This document shows, piece after piece, positions 17,144 through 26,174 of a stretch of 64,000 bases of DNA. The notes under the pieces were generated by a model. The model had not been told where the DNA came from. It saw nothing but the letters and a program-made list of their open reading frames with translations, and did no database searches. The DNA comes from DASWJZ01 sp964440525 (GTDB lineage: Bacteria; Pseudomonadota; Alphaproteobacteria; Rhizobiales; Afifellaceae). Where the stretch lies: positions 1 to 64,000 of the forward strand of contig CAYTTC010000001.1 of assembly GCA_964440525.1 (NCBI GenBank). The letters are read 5' to 3'. Numbering within the stretch: the first letter of the stretch is position 1; each line of letters opens with the position of its first letter. The position numbers and the translations under genes are program-made.

Positions 17144-18460
17144 ATGACAAAGATCGCCATGATAGGCGCCGGTTCGACAGTGTTCATGAAAAACCTCGTC
17201 GGCGACATCCTTTCGGAGCCGCTCCTGAAGGAATGCGAGATCAGCCTCATGGATATCGACGAGGAGCGGCTCGCGACGTCGCGCATCGTCGCGGAGCGGA
17301 TCGCCGCGGCCGTCGATGCCCAGCCGAGGATCACCGCCACCACCGACCGCCGCCGGGCGCTCGAAGACGCCGACTATGTCGTGCTGATGATCCAGGTGGC
17401 CGGCTACAAGCCTGGAACCACTACGGATTTCGACGTGCCGAAGAAGCGCGGCTTGCGCCAGACGATCGCCGATACGCTCGGCATCGGCGGCATCATGCGA
17501 GGGTTAAGGACCGCGCCCGTCCTCATCGACATCGCCAAGGATATGAGGGAGATGTGTCCGAATGCGCTGATGCTTCAATATGTTAACCCGATGGCGATCA
17601 ACTGCGCGGCGCTGTCGCGCGCGACCCCGGAGATCCGTACCGTCGGCCTCTGCCATTCGGTGCAGGGAACAGCAAAAGAGCTCGCCGAAGACATCGGCGT
17701 ACCGGTCAGCGAGATCCGCTATCTCTGCGCCGGCATCAACCACATGGCATTCTACTTGAGCTTCGAGCGGCGGCTGCCGGACGGCTCGACCGAGGACCTC
17801 TATCCCCGCATCCGCCAGGTGATCGAGGATGGCCGCGTGCCCGACTGGAACCGCGTCCGCTACGAGGTTTTTCGGCACTTCGGCTACTTCGTTACCGAAT
17901 CCTCCGAGCACTTCTCCGAATACGTACCCTGGTTCATCAAGCGCGACCGGCCTGATCTGATCGAGCAGTTCAACATCCCGCTCGACGAATATATTCGCCG
18001 GTGCGAGGTGCAGATCGCACGCTGGAAGAAGGAAGAGAAAGAGCTCACCTCCAACGAAAAGATGGAGGTGAAGCCGAGCCACGAATACGCCGCGCGCATC
18101 ATGCTCGCCGAGATGACCGGCGAGCCGATCGTCATCAACGGCAACGTCGAGAACCGTGGTCATATCGACAATCTGCCCGACGGCGCCTGCGTCGAGGTGC
18201 CGTGCCTGGTCGACCACAACGGCGTGCAGCCGATCCGGGTCGGTAAGCTGCCGCCGCAGCTCGCCGCGCTGATGCAGACCAACATCAACGTCCAGGAGCT
18301 TACGGTCGCGGCGATCATGACCGGACGCAAGGACCACGCCCGCCATGCCGCGATGCTCGATCCGCACACCGCCGCCGAGCTCTCGCTCTCGGAAATCTCA
18401 GACCTGGTGGATGATCTGCTCGACGCTCACGGGGAGTGGGTTCCGGGCCTCAACGGCTAG
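17144..18460 (+). CDS. Glycoside hydrolase family 4 enzyme (second copy), MelA-like
   Basis: The 438-residue NAD-dependent glycosidase is a clear paralogue of the enzyme at 9507. It has the dinucleotide loop GAGSTVF (8-14), YVNPMAINC (146-154), and metal ligands Cys170 in GLCHSVQG and His200 in INHMAF. The CHSVQ form is closest to alpha-galactosidases of the MelA/AgaL group. Two divergent GH4 enzymes in one operon suggest two linkages in the imported oligosaccharide. The start is ATG 17144, chosen because the protein then opens directly with the Rossmann strand MTKIAMIGAG. Confidence 0.9.
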   Translation: MTKIAMIGAGSTVFMKNLVGDILSEPLLKECEISLMDIDEERLATSRIVAERIAAAVDAQPRITATTDRRRALEDADYVVLMIQVAGYKPGTTTDFDVPKKRGLRQTIADTLGIGGIMRGLRTAPVLIDIAKDMREMCPNALMLQYVNPMAINCAALSRATPEIRTVGLCHSVQGTAKELAEDIGVPVSEIRYLCAGINHMAFYLSFERRLPDGSTEDLYPRIRQVIEDGRVPDWNRVRYEVFRHFGYFVTESSEHFSEYVPWFIKRDRPDLIEQFNIPLDEYIRRCEVQIARWKKEEKELTSNEKMEVKPSHEYAARIMLAEMTGEPIVINGNVENRGHIDNLPDGACVEVPCLVDHNGVQPIRVGKLPPQLAALMQTNINVQELTVAAIMTGRKDHARHAAMLDPHTAAELSLSEISDLVDDLLDAHGEWVPGLNG

Positions 18461-18471
18461 CAGACGCGAGC

Positions 18472-19710
18472 ATGGCAAAGGACAAGGGCAGGCGACGGGT
18501 CGCGCTGGTCGGCACCGGCCATCGCGGCGCTGGTACGTGGGGGAAGGAGCTGCTTGCGAATTTCCCGGGCGTTGTCGAGCTGGTCGGGCTCTGCGACACG
18601 AATTCCATGCGTCTCGAGCGCGCCCGCGCGGCAATCGGCACCGATGCGCCGACGTTCACCGTGCTTGGTGCGATGCTTTCGGCGACGAAACCCGACACGT
18701 TGATCGTATGCAGCCGTGACGACACGCACGCGGATATCATCGTCGCTGCGCTCGACGCGGGGATCGACGTCATCACCGAAAAGCCGATGACGACGACGGC
18801 CGCGAATTGCCGCCGTATCCTGGATGCGGAGCGCCGCAGCGGCAGGCGTGTCGACGTGACCTTCAATTACCGCTTCTCGCCGACCGCGCGGAAAATCAAA
18901 GAGCTGATCCTGTCGAGCGTCATCGGCGATATCGTCTCCGTGGATTTCCATTGGTATCTCGACGTGCAGCACGGCGCCGACTATTTTCGCCGCTGGCACG
19001 CCTACCTCGAGCATTCCGGCAGCCTATTCGTCCACAAGGCGACGCATCATTTCGACCTCCTGAACTGGTACCTGAGCTCAGATCCGGCGGAGGTTTTCGC
19101 GCGTGGTGCGCTCAATCACTACGGCAGCCGCGGGCCCTTCCGCGGCCAACGTTGCAAAACCTGCCCGCACGCGGAAATTTGCGACTTCCATATCGATATT
19201 GGCAACGATCCCTGGCTCGACATGCTCTACGAAGAGCCCTCGCGCGAGGACGGATACTTTCGCGATGCCTGCGTTTTTCGCGAGGATATCGACATTCCCG
19301 ACACGATGAGCGCGGCCATCCTTTATGAAAGCGGCGTGCAGGTTTCCTACTCGCTGAATACGTTCATGCCGATCGAGGGCTACCACCTCGCCTTCAACGG
19401 CTCGCGCGGCCGCATCGAAATCCGCCAATACGAGCGGCAGGCCTGGCAAACTCCGGATGCGGACGAGATTCTCGTCCTTAGGAACCACGGGCAAGTGGAG
19501 CGAGTGCGCGTCCCGCATCAGACCGGCGGCCATTTCGGTGGCGATCTCGCCCTGCAGGAAATGCTCTTTCGCCCTGGGGCGGCCGATCCCCTCGGTCAGA
19601 GGGCCGGCGCCCGGGCCGGCGCTGTGTCCGTTCTTTGCGGCATCGCCGCGATGGAGAGCGCACGGAGCGGAGCGCCTGTCCAAGTGAAACCGATGTTGGA
19701 CGCGCGCTGA
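18472..19710 (+). CDS. Gfo/Idh/MocA family sugar oxidoreductase
   Basis: The 412-residue NAD(P)-dependent enzyme has the Rossmann loop VGTGHRGAGTWG near the N-terminus and the catalytic-lysine motif ITEKPMTTT near residue 104. A Cys-rich segment, CKTCPHAEIC (near residue 226), is present and may bind a metal. Members oxidise or reduce sugars, inositols and their acids. It starts 11 bp after the second GH4 gene and probably modifies the sugar released by the glycosidases. Confidence 0.85.
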   Translation: MAKDKGRRRVALVGTGHRGAGTWGKELLANFPGVVELVGLCDTNSMRLERARAAIGTDAPTFTVLGAMLSATKPDTLIVCSRDDTHADIIVAALDAGIDVITEKPMTTTAANCRRILDAERRSGRRVDVTFNYRFSPTARKIKELILSSVIGDIVSVDFHWYLDVQHGADYFRRWHAYLEHSGSLFVHKATHHFDLLNWYLSSDPAEVFARGALNHYGSRGPFRGQRCKTCPHAEICDFHIDIGNDPWLDMLYEEPSREDGYFRDACVFREDIDIPDTMSAAILYESGVQVSYSLNTFMPIEGYHLAFNGSRGRIEIRQYERQAWQTPDADEILVLRNHGQVERVRVPHQTGGHFGGDLALQEMLFRPGAADPLGQRAGARAGAVSVLCGIAAMESARSGAPVQVKPMLDAR

Positions 19711-19745
19711 CGGCCCAAAGCCCACCATCACCTCGGGAGAACCAA

Positions 19746-20759
19746 ATGCCCTATGCTGCGGCCGCTGGCCGATACGAAGAGATGCTCTACCGCCGTTCCG
19801 GCAAGAGCGGGCTCATGCTGCCGGCAATTTCCCTCGGCCTCTGGCACAATTTCGGTCACAACGTGCCCGCCGAGCGCTCGCGACGCATCCTCTTCACCGC
19901 CTTCGACCTCGGCATCACGCATTTCGACCTCGCCAACAATTACGGCCCGCCGCCGGGCTCAGCGGAGGAGTTTTTCGGCAGTGTGCTGAAGTCCGATTTC
20001 AGGCCTTACCGCGACGAGATGATCGTCTCGACCAAGGCCGGCTGGGAGATGTGGGACGGACCCTATGGCGATTTCGGCAGCCGCAAATACCTTCTCGCCA
20101 GCCTCGACCGGAGCCTCACGCGCATGGGGCTCGACTATGTCGACATCTTCTATTCGCATCGCCCCGATCCGAGCACGCCGATCGAAGAGACGATGGGAGC
20201 GCTCGACGCGGCTGTCCGTCAGGGTAAGGCGCTCTACGTCGGCATCTCGTCCTATTCGAGCGCGCAGACGGCCGAAGCAGCCGCCATCCTGCGAAAGCTC
20301 GGAACGCCTGCCCTCATCCATCAACCGAGCTACTCCATGTTCAACCGCTGGACTGAGAGCGATCGGCTGCTCGATCGCCTGGAGACCGAAGGGATGGGCT
20401 GCATCGCATTCTCGCCGCTCGCCCAGGGGGTGCTGACCGACCGCTATCTCGACGGCATTCCGGCTGACAGCCGGGCTGCTGGCGGTCGCTTCCTGCAGGC
20501 GCGCTCGATCACTAAGCAAAACGTCGCTCGCGTGCGCGCGCTGAAGGCGATCGCCGCTCGTCGTAGCCAGACCCTCGCGCAAATGGCGCTTGCCTGGGTG
20601 CTGCGCGATCCGAGAATGACGTCCGCGCTGATCGGCGCAAGCCGCCCGGAGCAGGTCGAGGATGCGGTCGGCGCCTTGTCGAATCTCACCTTCTCTGCCG
20701 GCGAGCTGGCGGAAATCGAGCCGCATGCGGTTGACGGCGCGCTGAATGTCGGGCGCTGA
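19746..20759 (+). CDS. Aldo/keto reductase, L-glyceraldehyde 3-phosphate reductase (YghZ) type
   Basis: The 337-residue TIM-barrel NADPH reductase has the full catalytic tetrad Asp61, Tyr66, Lys97 and His138 (FDLANNYG, STKAGW, YSHRPDP). The N-terminus, with YRRSGKSGLMLPAISLGLWH, closely follows the YghZ/Gpr group, which reduces L-glyceraldehyde 3-phosphate and related aldehydes. ATG 19746 follows CTCGGGAGAAC, a usable ribosome site. Last gene of locus 1; it may detoxify or reduce an aldehyde intermediate of the sugar pathway. Confidence 0.88.
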   Translation: MPYAAAAGRYEEMLYRRSGKSGLMLPAISLGLWHNFGHNVPAERSRRILFTAFDLGITHFDLANNYGPPPGSAEEFFGSVLKSDFRPYRDEMIVSTKAGWEMWDGPYGDFGSRKYLLASLDRSLTRMGLDYVDIFYSHRPDPSTPIEETMGALDAAVRQGKALYVGISSYSSAQTAEAAAILRKLGTPALIHQPSYSMFNRWTESDRLLDRLETEGMGCIAFSPLAQGVLTDRYLDGIPADSRAAGGRFLQARSITKQNVARVRALKAIAARRSQTLAQMALAWVLRDPRMTSALIGASRPEQVEDAVGALSNLTFSAGELAEIEPHAVDGALNVGR

Positions 20760-20789
20760 CCCGATGGCAGGTGGTGACGCCCAAGCTAG

Positions 20790-20997
20790 TATACGGATGC
20801 CGGGTATGGTTGGAACCCGCAGACCTATTCCTGCGCCGTCAAGCGAGGCGACCCGGACTGGCTGAATTTCGGGAACATAGCGCTGCGTGAAGCGATGAGC
20901 GGAGTCGAGTACCCCGCCTTTCAAGGCGTCGTTAGAGAAGTGGTTCGGCGAAACGCCGCCCGAGCCGACGATCGGATTCCCAGCCGAGCATCGCTGA
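20790..20997 (+). pseudogene. C-terminal remnant of an amino-acid ABC binding-protein gene
   Basis: One plus frame encodes GYGWNPQTYSCAVKRGDPDW then LNFGNIALREAMSGVEYP. The sequence then shifts frame near 20912 and continues as PFKASLEKWFGETPPEPTIG, FPAEHR and a TGA at 20995. Both halves match the end of family 3 solute-binding proteins (DWLNFVNTALHEAMTG...W-FG-xLP-P-xxGFP). The beginning of the gene is absent; a TAG lies just upstream at 20787. It is therefore a truncated, frameshifted remnant. Confidence 0.65.
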
Positions 20998-21134
20998 TAT
21001 CGCAGTAGGAGCGTGAGCGCGAAGTGATCCCGTCGCTTCTCACCGATCACACTCGAGAATAGGGTCCGGTCGGTGCGATGAGCACCTTCGCCTCGACCCG
21101 CATAGGGAGTCTGCGTCAGCACCCTCCTGATCTT

Positions 21135-21147
21135 ATTATCTGATAAT
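21135..21147. promoter_or_regulatory. Candidate operator for the FadR-type regulator
   Basis: ATTATC-T-GATAAT is a perfect 6+1+6 inverted repeat, AT-rich in a GC-rich context, 47 bp upstream of the GntR start codon. Size and symmetry fit an FCD-type GntR dimer site, suggesting autoregulation. Confidence 0.5.
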
Positions 21148-21194
21148 TTTTGGAATCGCATTGTCAAGGCAGCCGGCGCCGGTATTCTGATCAC

Positions 21195-21989
21195 ATGACG
21201 AGCATTGATCACACGGCTCTGGGGAGCGGCCCATCTCGGAAGCGCAACCTCTTCTCCCATGTTCTGGAGAAAATCGGCAGCAGGATCGTCGGTGGCGACT
21301 TCGGGCCGAGTGCCGTCCTGCCGAATGAAGCCGAGCTCGGACAGGAGTTCGGGGCCAGCCGCTCAGTGATCCGCGAGGCGGTGAAATCGCTTGCGGCCAA
21401 GGGACTGCTCGAATCGAAGACACGCACGGGGATCCGCGCGCTCCCGGCGGTGTACTGGAACCTGCTCGATCCGCAAGTGCTCGCCTGGCGCTTTTCGGCA
21501 ATGGCGCCGGCGAAGTTTTCTCGCGAGATTTTCGAGATTAGAGGAATAATCGAACCGCAGGCGGCGGCGCTGGCGGCGGAGCGCTGTACGGCAGCTGAGC
21601 TGGCGGAGATCGAAGCGGCGTATCTTGCGATGGAGAGTGCGGAAGTACCCGGCAACGCCGCCATCCAGGCGGACCTTCGCTTTCATCGCGCCATCCTGGC
21701 CGGGGCGCATAACGACCTGCTGCTGCAGATGGGCAATCTGATTGGAGCGGGCCTGCTGGTGAGCTACCGGCTTTCCAGCGAATCTTTCATCGTCTTCCTC
21801 CCGCTGCACAAGCTCGTGCTCGAAGCCATAGCCGCCCGCGACGCGGACAGTGCGCGCGCTGCGATGGACCGGCTCCTGCGGGAGACGCGAAAGTTCCTCG
21901 ACAGGCACTTCAGGACGCCGCCGCGGAAGCGGCGCGGCGGGACACGCCGCAACAGCCCGCGGCCGCGACCTCGCGGAGCGAACGCATAA
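21195..21989 (+). CDS. GntR-family regulator, FadR (FCD) subfamily
   Basis: The 264-residue repressor has an N-terminal winged helix (about 15-80) with LPNEAELGQEFGASRSVIREAVKSLAAKGLLE. It also has an FCD ligand domain (about 95-235) with FEIRGIIEPQAAALAAE and FHRAILAGAHNDLLLQM supplying the usual Asp/His metal-site region. The C-terminal 25 residues are strongly basic and probably disordered. ATG 21195 is chosen because the winged helix then begins at the normal distance. FCD members usually sense sugar acids or other carboxylates. The target is not obvious, since the next gene is kup; locus 1 or a lost transporter is possible. Confidence 0.85.
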   Translation: MTSIDHTALGSGPSRKRNLFSHVLEKIGSRIVGGDFGPSAVLPNEAELGQEFGASRSVIREAVKSLAAKGLLESKTRTGIRALPAVYWNLLDPQVLAWRFSAMAPAKFSREIFEIRGIIEPQAAALAAERCTAAELAEIEAAYLAMESAEVPGNAAIQADLRFHRAILAGAHNDLLLQMGNLIGAGLLVSYRLSSESFIVFLPLHKLVLEAIAARDADSARAAMDRLLRETRKFLDRHFRTPPRKRRGGTRRNSPRPRPRGANA

Positions 21990-22158
21990 GGCTAGCACGA
22001 CGGCCAGCGAGATTCCCCGGAGGGGAGGAACGCCGCGCAGCTTCGTTCGCAGCCTTTTCGCCGCTTCGGCAGAGCAAGTGCGGGCACTCGTCAGGGGGGC
22101 GTGCATCCCGGCACGGGCTCTGCTAAACCACGCGACCCATGCGTCGGTCAGCTGTCTA

Positions 22159-24081
22159 ATGGCCTCGCCCTCCGCGCGCGGCGAAGCGCTCGAAAACGGG
22201 CATAACGGAGCAGGCGAGGCCGCCCGCCCCGGCCTCTTCACGCTCGCGCTCGGCTCGCTCGGCGTCGTCTTCGGCGACATCGGCACGAGCCCGCTTTACG
22301 CGTTCCGCGAGGCGATTGCGGCAGCGACCGGCGAGGATGCCATGCCCGACCGTGGCGCGGTGCTCGGCGTGCTCTCGCTCATTCTGTGGACGCTGACCCT
22401 TATCGTCTCGGTCAAATACGTCCTGATCCTGCTCCGTGCCGACAACCACGGCGAAGGCGGGACGCTTTCGCTGATGGCGCTTGCGCAGCGCGGGCTGCCA
22501 CGCCCGTCGCGATGGGTGGTGGTCCTCGGGATTCTCGGGGCGGCCCTCTTCTACGGCGACGCCACGATCACGCCGGCAATCTCGGTGCTTTCAGCGGTCG
22601 AAGGTCTCGCCATCGCAACCCCGCGACTCGAAAACTTCGTCCTGCCGCTGACGCTGCTGGTCCTGATCGCCCTCTTCGCGATGCAACGGACAGGAACTGG
22701 CCGCGTCGCCAACCTCTTCGGGCCGGTCACGGCGCTCTGGTTCGCGGTGCTGGCGATCTCAGGGCTCGCGGAGCTGGTGCGTGAGCCCTCGGTCCTCCTC
22801 GCCATCAATCCCTATTACGGGGTGCAATTTATCTTCACGCACAAGTTCATCGCCTTTGTGACGCTCGGCGCGGTCTTCCTGGCGGTGACGGGAGCCGAGG
22901 CGCTCTACGCCGACCTCGGCCATTTCGGGCGGAGGCCGATCCAGGCGGCCTGGTACTGCGTGGTGTTCCCGGCGCTTGCGCTCAACTATTTCGGCCAGGG
23001 AGCGCTGGTGCTGAGGAACCCCGCCGCGCGGGAGAATCCGTTCTTCCTTCTTTTTCCTGAATGGGCGCTGATTCCGGTCGTCATCATCGCCACCGCCGCC
23101 ACGGTCATCGCGAGCCAGGCGGTCATCAGCGGGGCCTACTCGCTGACACGCCAGGCGATCCAGCTCGGCCTCCTGCCCCGCATGCGCATCCTGTTCACGT
23201 CGGAGACCACGACCGGCCAGATTTACATCCCGCGCATCAACTGGCTGCTCTTCACGGCCGTCGTGGTGCTCATATTGCTCTTCGAATCCTCGGCCAATCT
23301 TGCGGCCGCCTACGGCATCGCGGTCACGGCGACGATGGTGGTCGATGCGCTCCTCGGCATCATTGTGCTGCGTTACTGCTGGCACTTTCGCACCTGGACG
23401 GCGGTCGCGACGCTCGGACCGTTCGTCTTCATCGCGCTCACCTTCCTCGCGGCGAACAGCCTGAAGATCGCGAATGGCGGTTGGATGCCCATCCTTTTCG
23501 GCGGTGTACTCGTCGTGATGATGCTGACCTGGCGGAAAGGGACGGCGATCCTTGCGGAAAAGACGCGACGCATCGAGGTGTCGCTCCGCGACCTCGTCAA
23601 CCGCCTCGACGCAAAGCCGCCGCATCGCGTGCCCGGCACCGCGATCTTCCTGACCGGCAACCCGGAAGGCGCGCCGACCGCGCTCCTGCACAATCTGAAG
23701 CACAACAAGATCATCCACGAGCGGAACATCATCCTGACGATCCGCACCGAGCAGATGCCGCGCGTCTCCCCGAACCACCGCGCGACGATCACCGAGCTCT
23801 CGCCGTCGTTCAAGCAGATCACCATGAGCTTCGGCTACATGGAAACGCCTAACATCCTCAAAGGCATCGCCGCCTGCCGCAAGCTGGGCCTTGCCTTCGA
23901 CATCATGTCGACGTCGTTCTTCATGTCGCGGCGGAGCCTCAAGGCCTCGGCGCATTCGGGCATGCCTGTCTGGCAGGACAAGCTGTTCATCGCGCTCGCA
24001 AGCTCGGCGGACTCAGCGACAGATTATTTTCACATCCCGGCCGAGCGCGTGGTCGAGATCGGGGCGCAGGTCACAGTCTGA
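22159..24081 (+). CDS. kup: Kup potassium uptake protein
   Basis: The 640-residue inner-membrane protein imports K+ with protons. It has the family start LALGSLGVVFGDIGTSPLYAFREA (about residues 29-52), LRADNHGEGGTLSLMAL, and GDATITPAISVLSAVEGL, followed by about twelve hydrophobic helices and a cytoplasmic C-terminal domain of roughly 150 residues. ATG 22159 gives the normal family length; a much longer upstream open frame would overlap the GntR gene. Ribosome site is weak. The next gene also moves potassium. Confidence 0.93.
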   Translation: MASPSARGEALENGHNGAGEAARPGLFTLALGSLGVVFGDIGTSPLYAFREAIAAATGEDAMPDRGAVLGVLSLILWTLTLIVSVKYVLILLRADNHGEGGTLSLMALAQRGLPRPSRWVVVLGILGAALFYGDATITPAISVLSAVEGLAIATPRLENFVLPLTLLVLIALFAMQRTGTGRVANLFGPVTALWFAVLAISGLAELVREPSVLLAINPYYGVQFIFTHKFIAFVTLGAVFLAVTGAEALYADLGHFGRRPIQAAWYCVVFPALALNYFGQGALVLRNPAARENPFFLLFPEWALIPVVIIATAATVIASQAVISGAYSLTRQAIQLGLLPRMRILFTSETTTGQIYIPRINWLLFTAVVVLILLFESSANLAAAYGIAVTATMVVDALLGIIVLRYCWHFRTWTAVATLGPFVFIALTFLAANSLKIANGGWMPILFGGVLVVMMLTWRKGTAILAEKTRRIEVSLRDLVNRLDAKPPHRVPGTAIFLTGNPEGAPTALLHNLKHNKIIHERNIILTIRTEQMPRVSPNHRATITELSPSFKQITMSFGYMETPNILKGIAACRKLGLAFDIMSTSFFMSRRSLKASAHSGMPVWQDKLFIALASSADSATDYFHIPAERVVEIGAQVTV

Positions 24082-24107
24082 CGGCGGGTCTTCACCGCTT
24101 CCCGCCG
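24082..24107 (+). other. Stem-loop after kup
   Basis: CGGCGGG (24082-24088) and CCCGCCG (24101-24107) form a perfect 7-bp stem with a 12-base loop directly after the kup stop codon. AAAA rather than T follows, so it is not a classical intrinsic terminator for the plus strand. Confidence 0.4.
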
Positions 24108-24188
24108 AAAAGCGTGGCAGGTCCCTCTAGACCAGTTCTTGCTTTAGCCCTTATCAGGAGGCGAAACCCTCGAAGCTAAGGCGGCGCG

Positions 24189-25994
24189 ATGCTCGAGACC
24201 ATGTACCTGGCGATCCTGATCGGCGCCGGGCTCGTCATGGCGGCGGTCTTCACGAGCTGGTTCGCCTTCCGCTTCGGCGCGCCCATCCTCCTGATCTTCC
24301 TCGCCATCGGTCTATTGGCCGGCGAGGATGGGCTGGGGATAGAGTTCGACAACTCACAGGCGGCGTATTTTCTCGGCAGCCTTGCCCTGGCGATCATCCT
24401 CTTTGACTCGGGCTTTGGCACAAAACTGTCGACCTTTCGCCAAGCCGCGCGACCGGCCATTGTTCTGGCGACGCTTGGCGTGCTGTTGACGACAGCGTTG
24501 GTCGCGGTCGCGGCGCGGCTCGCGCTCGGCTTTCCCTGGCTGCAATCCTTGCTGCTTGGCGCGGTTGTCAGCTCAACCGACGCGGCGGCGGTGTTTTTTC
24601 TGCTGAGGGTCGGCGGCATTCACCTCCGCGACCGCGTACGCGCGGTGCTGGAGGTCGAATCAGGCTTCAACGACCCGATGGCGATTTTCCTCGTCGTGAC
24701 CCTGCTGGAGCTTGCCGGGGCCGGCGCGCCGGAGGCGGGACTGACGCTGGGCTTTGCCCTCGCCTTCATCCGCGAGATGGGCCTCGGGCTCATCCTTGGC
24801 CTGGCCGGCGGTTTCGCCATCGTGCGGCTCGTCAACCGGCTCGACCTGGAATCAGGGCTCTATCCGGTCGTGGTGCTCGCCGCCTCGCTGGTGCTCTTCG
24901 GGATAGCCGGCGCGCTGCATTGCAGCGGTTTTCTCGCCGTCTATGTGGCCGGCCTCTACGCGGGAAACCGAAAACTCCGGCAGTCGCTCGCGCTCCGCCG
25001 CTTCCAGGACGGCATGAGCTGGCTCGCCCAGATCGGGATGTTCGTCGTCTTCGGGCTGCTCGCCACGCCGTCGGAATTCCCGCGCATCCTGATCCCGGGC
25101 ATCGGGCTCGGCATTTTTCTCATTTTTGTCGCGCGGCCCGTGGCGGTCTGGCTCTGCCTCTGGCCGTTCCGCTTCCAGCGCGAGGAGACGACCTTCGTCG
25201 CCTGGGTCGGCCTCAGAGGCGCCGTGACGCTGCTGCTCGGCATCCTGCCCATGATGACGGAGCTGCCGGCCGGCCGCGACCTCTTCAACGCCGCCTTCGT
25301 CGTGGTGCTGGTCTCGCTGGTCCTGCAGGGCTGGACGATCCGCCCGATGGCGCGCCGGCTCGGGCTCATCATCCCTCCGACGATCGGACCGGTCGACAAG
25401 GTGGAGCTGGAGCTCCCCGGCACCGCGCATCACGAGCTGGTGGTCTATCACGTGGTGGCGGACAGCCCGGTCGCGCGGGGCGAGCGAATCCCGCGCTGGG
25501 CGCGCCCCTCGCTCGTCGTCAGAAAAGGCCAGTCCATGCGGCCGCAGATCGCCGGTCACATCGAGGCGGACGACCGCCTCTATCTCTTCACCGCGCCGCG
25601 CAACATCCGGCTGCTCGACCGGCTCTTCGCCAGCCCCGCGCCGGTCGAAGAGGACGACAAAGACTTTTTCGGCGAGTTTTACATCGATACGAGCCATACG
25701 CTGGGCGAGCTGGCGCAGGCCTACGGCGTCGAGCCGCCGGGCGATCCGGCGACGCCGATCGGCGTCTATCTGCTGCAGCGCCTCGGCGGCCAGGCGGAGG
25801 TGGGAGACCGGGTGCCGATCGGATTTCTGGAGCTCATCGTGCGCGACACCGACGAAAACGGCGCGGTGACGGCGGCGGGGCTGGCGGTTGCGCCGGAACC
25901 GATGCCCGGGCCCGCCGCCTGGCCAGTTCTGAGAAGCGTCGTCGACCTCGCCGCCATTTTTCGCGCGCGGCTCGCAAAGTTGCGCCGACCCTAG
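24189..25994 (+). CDS. Potassium/proton antiporter, CPA1 (NhaP2/CvrA) type
   Basis: The 601-residue protein has about twelve helices in residues 1-390, with SSTDAAAVFFLLRVGG and VESGFNDPMAIFLV holding the ion-binding acidic residues of the family. Cytoplasmic domains follow: a TrkA_C-like segment (about 405-480, ELPGTAHHELVVYHVVADSP) and a CorC/HlyC-like tail (about 490-575). This architecture is that of K+/H+ antiporters of the NhaP2 group, which export K+ or Na+ in exchange for H+. The start ATG 24189 lies 107 bp after kup, so an importer and an exporter of potassium lie side by side. Confidence 0.88.
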   Translation: MLETMYLAILIGAGLVMAAVFTSWFAFRFGAPILLIFLAIGLLAGEDGLGIEFDNSQAAYFLGSLALAIILFDSGFGTKLSTFRQAARPAIVLATLGVLLTTALVAVAARLALGFPWLQSLLLGAVVSSTDAAAVFFLLRVGGIHLRDRVRAVLEVESGFNDPMAIFLVVTLLELAGAGAPEAGLTLGFALAFIREMGLGLILGLAGGFAIVRLVNRLDLESGLYPVVVLAASLVLFGIAGALHCSGFLAVYVAGLYAGNRKLRQSLALRRFQDGMSWLAQIGMFVVFGLLATPSEFPRILIPGIGLGIFLIFVARPVAVWLCLWPFRFQREETTFVAWVGLRGAVTLLLGILPMMTELPAGRDLFNAAFVVVLVSLVLQGWTIRPMARRLGLIIPPTIGPVDKVELELPGTAHHELVVYHVVADSPVARGERIPRWARPSLVVRKGQSMRPQIAGHIEADDRLYLFTAPRNIRLLDRLFASPAPVEEDDKDFFGEFYIDTSHTLGELAQAYGVEPPGDPATPIGVYLLQRLGGQAEVGDRVPIGFLELIVRDTDENGAVTAAGLAVAPEPMPGPAAWPVLRSVVDLAAIFRARLAKLRRP

Positions 25995-26174
25995 CGATAG
26001 CTAGGCAGCGCTTCGGGGCATTGCAGAGAACGGGTCTTAACCCAAGAAGCCTACTTCGCATGTTGACCCGAAGCAGTCATCCGAGGTGGACGCGCCTGCG
26101 TAGGTGAAAGAGCAAGTGAACCGGGTCGGCGGACTGCAGCCGACGGCCTGTGCCGACGTCACTTGGTTACCTAT

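Larger units (their letters stand above)
20760..21194 (+). other. Intergenic region with a gene remnant and a candidate operator
   Basis: These 435 bp separate locus 1 from the GntR gene. 20790-20997 holds the tail of a broken binding-protein gene and 21135-21147 a perfect palindrome, both listed separately. I see nothing else of note. Confidence 0.7.
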
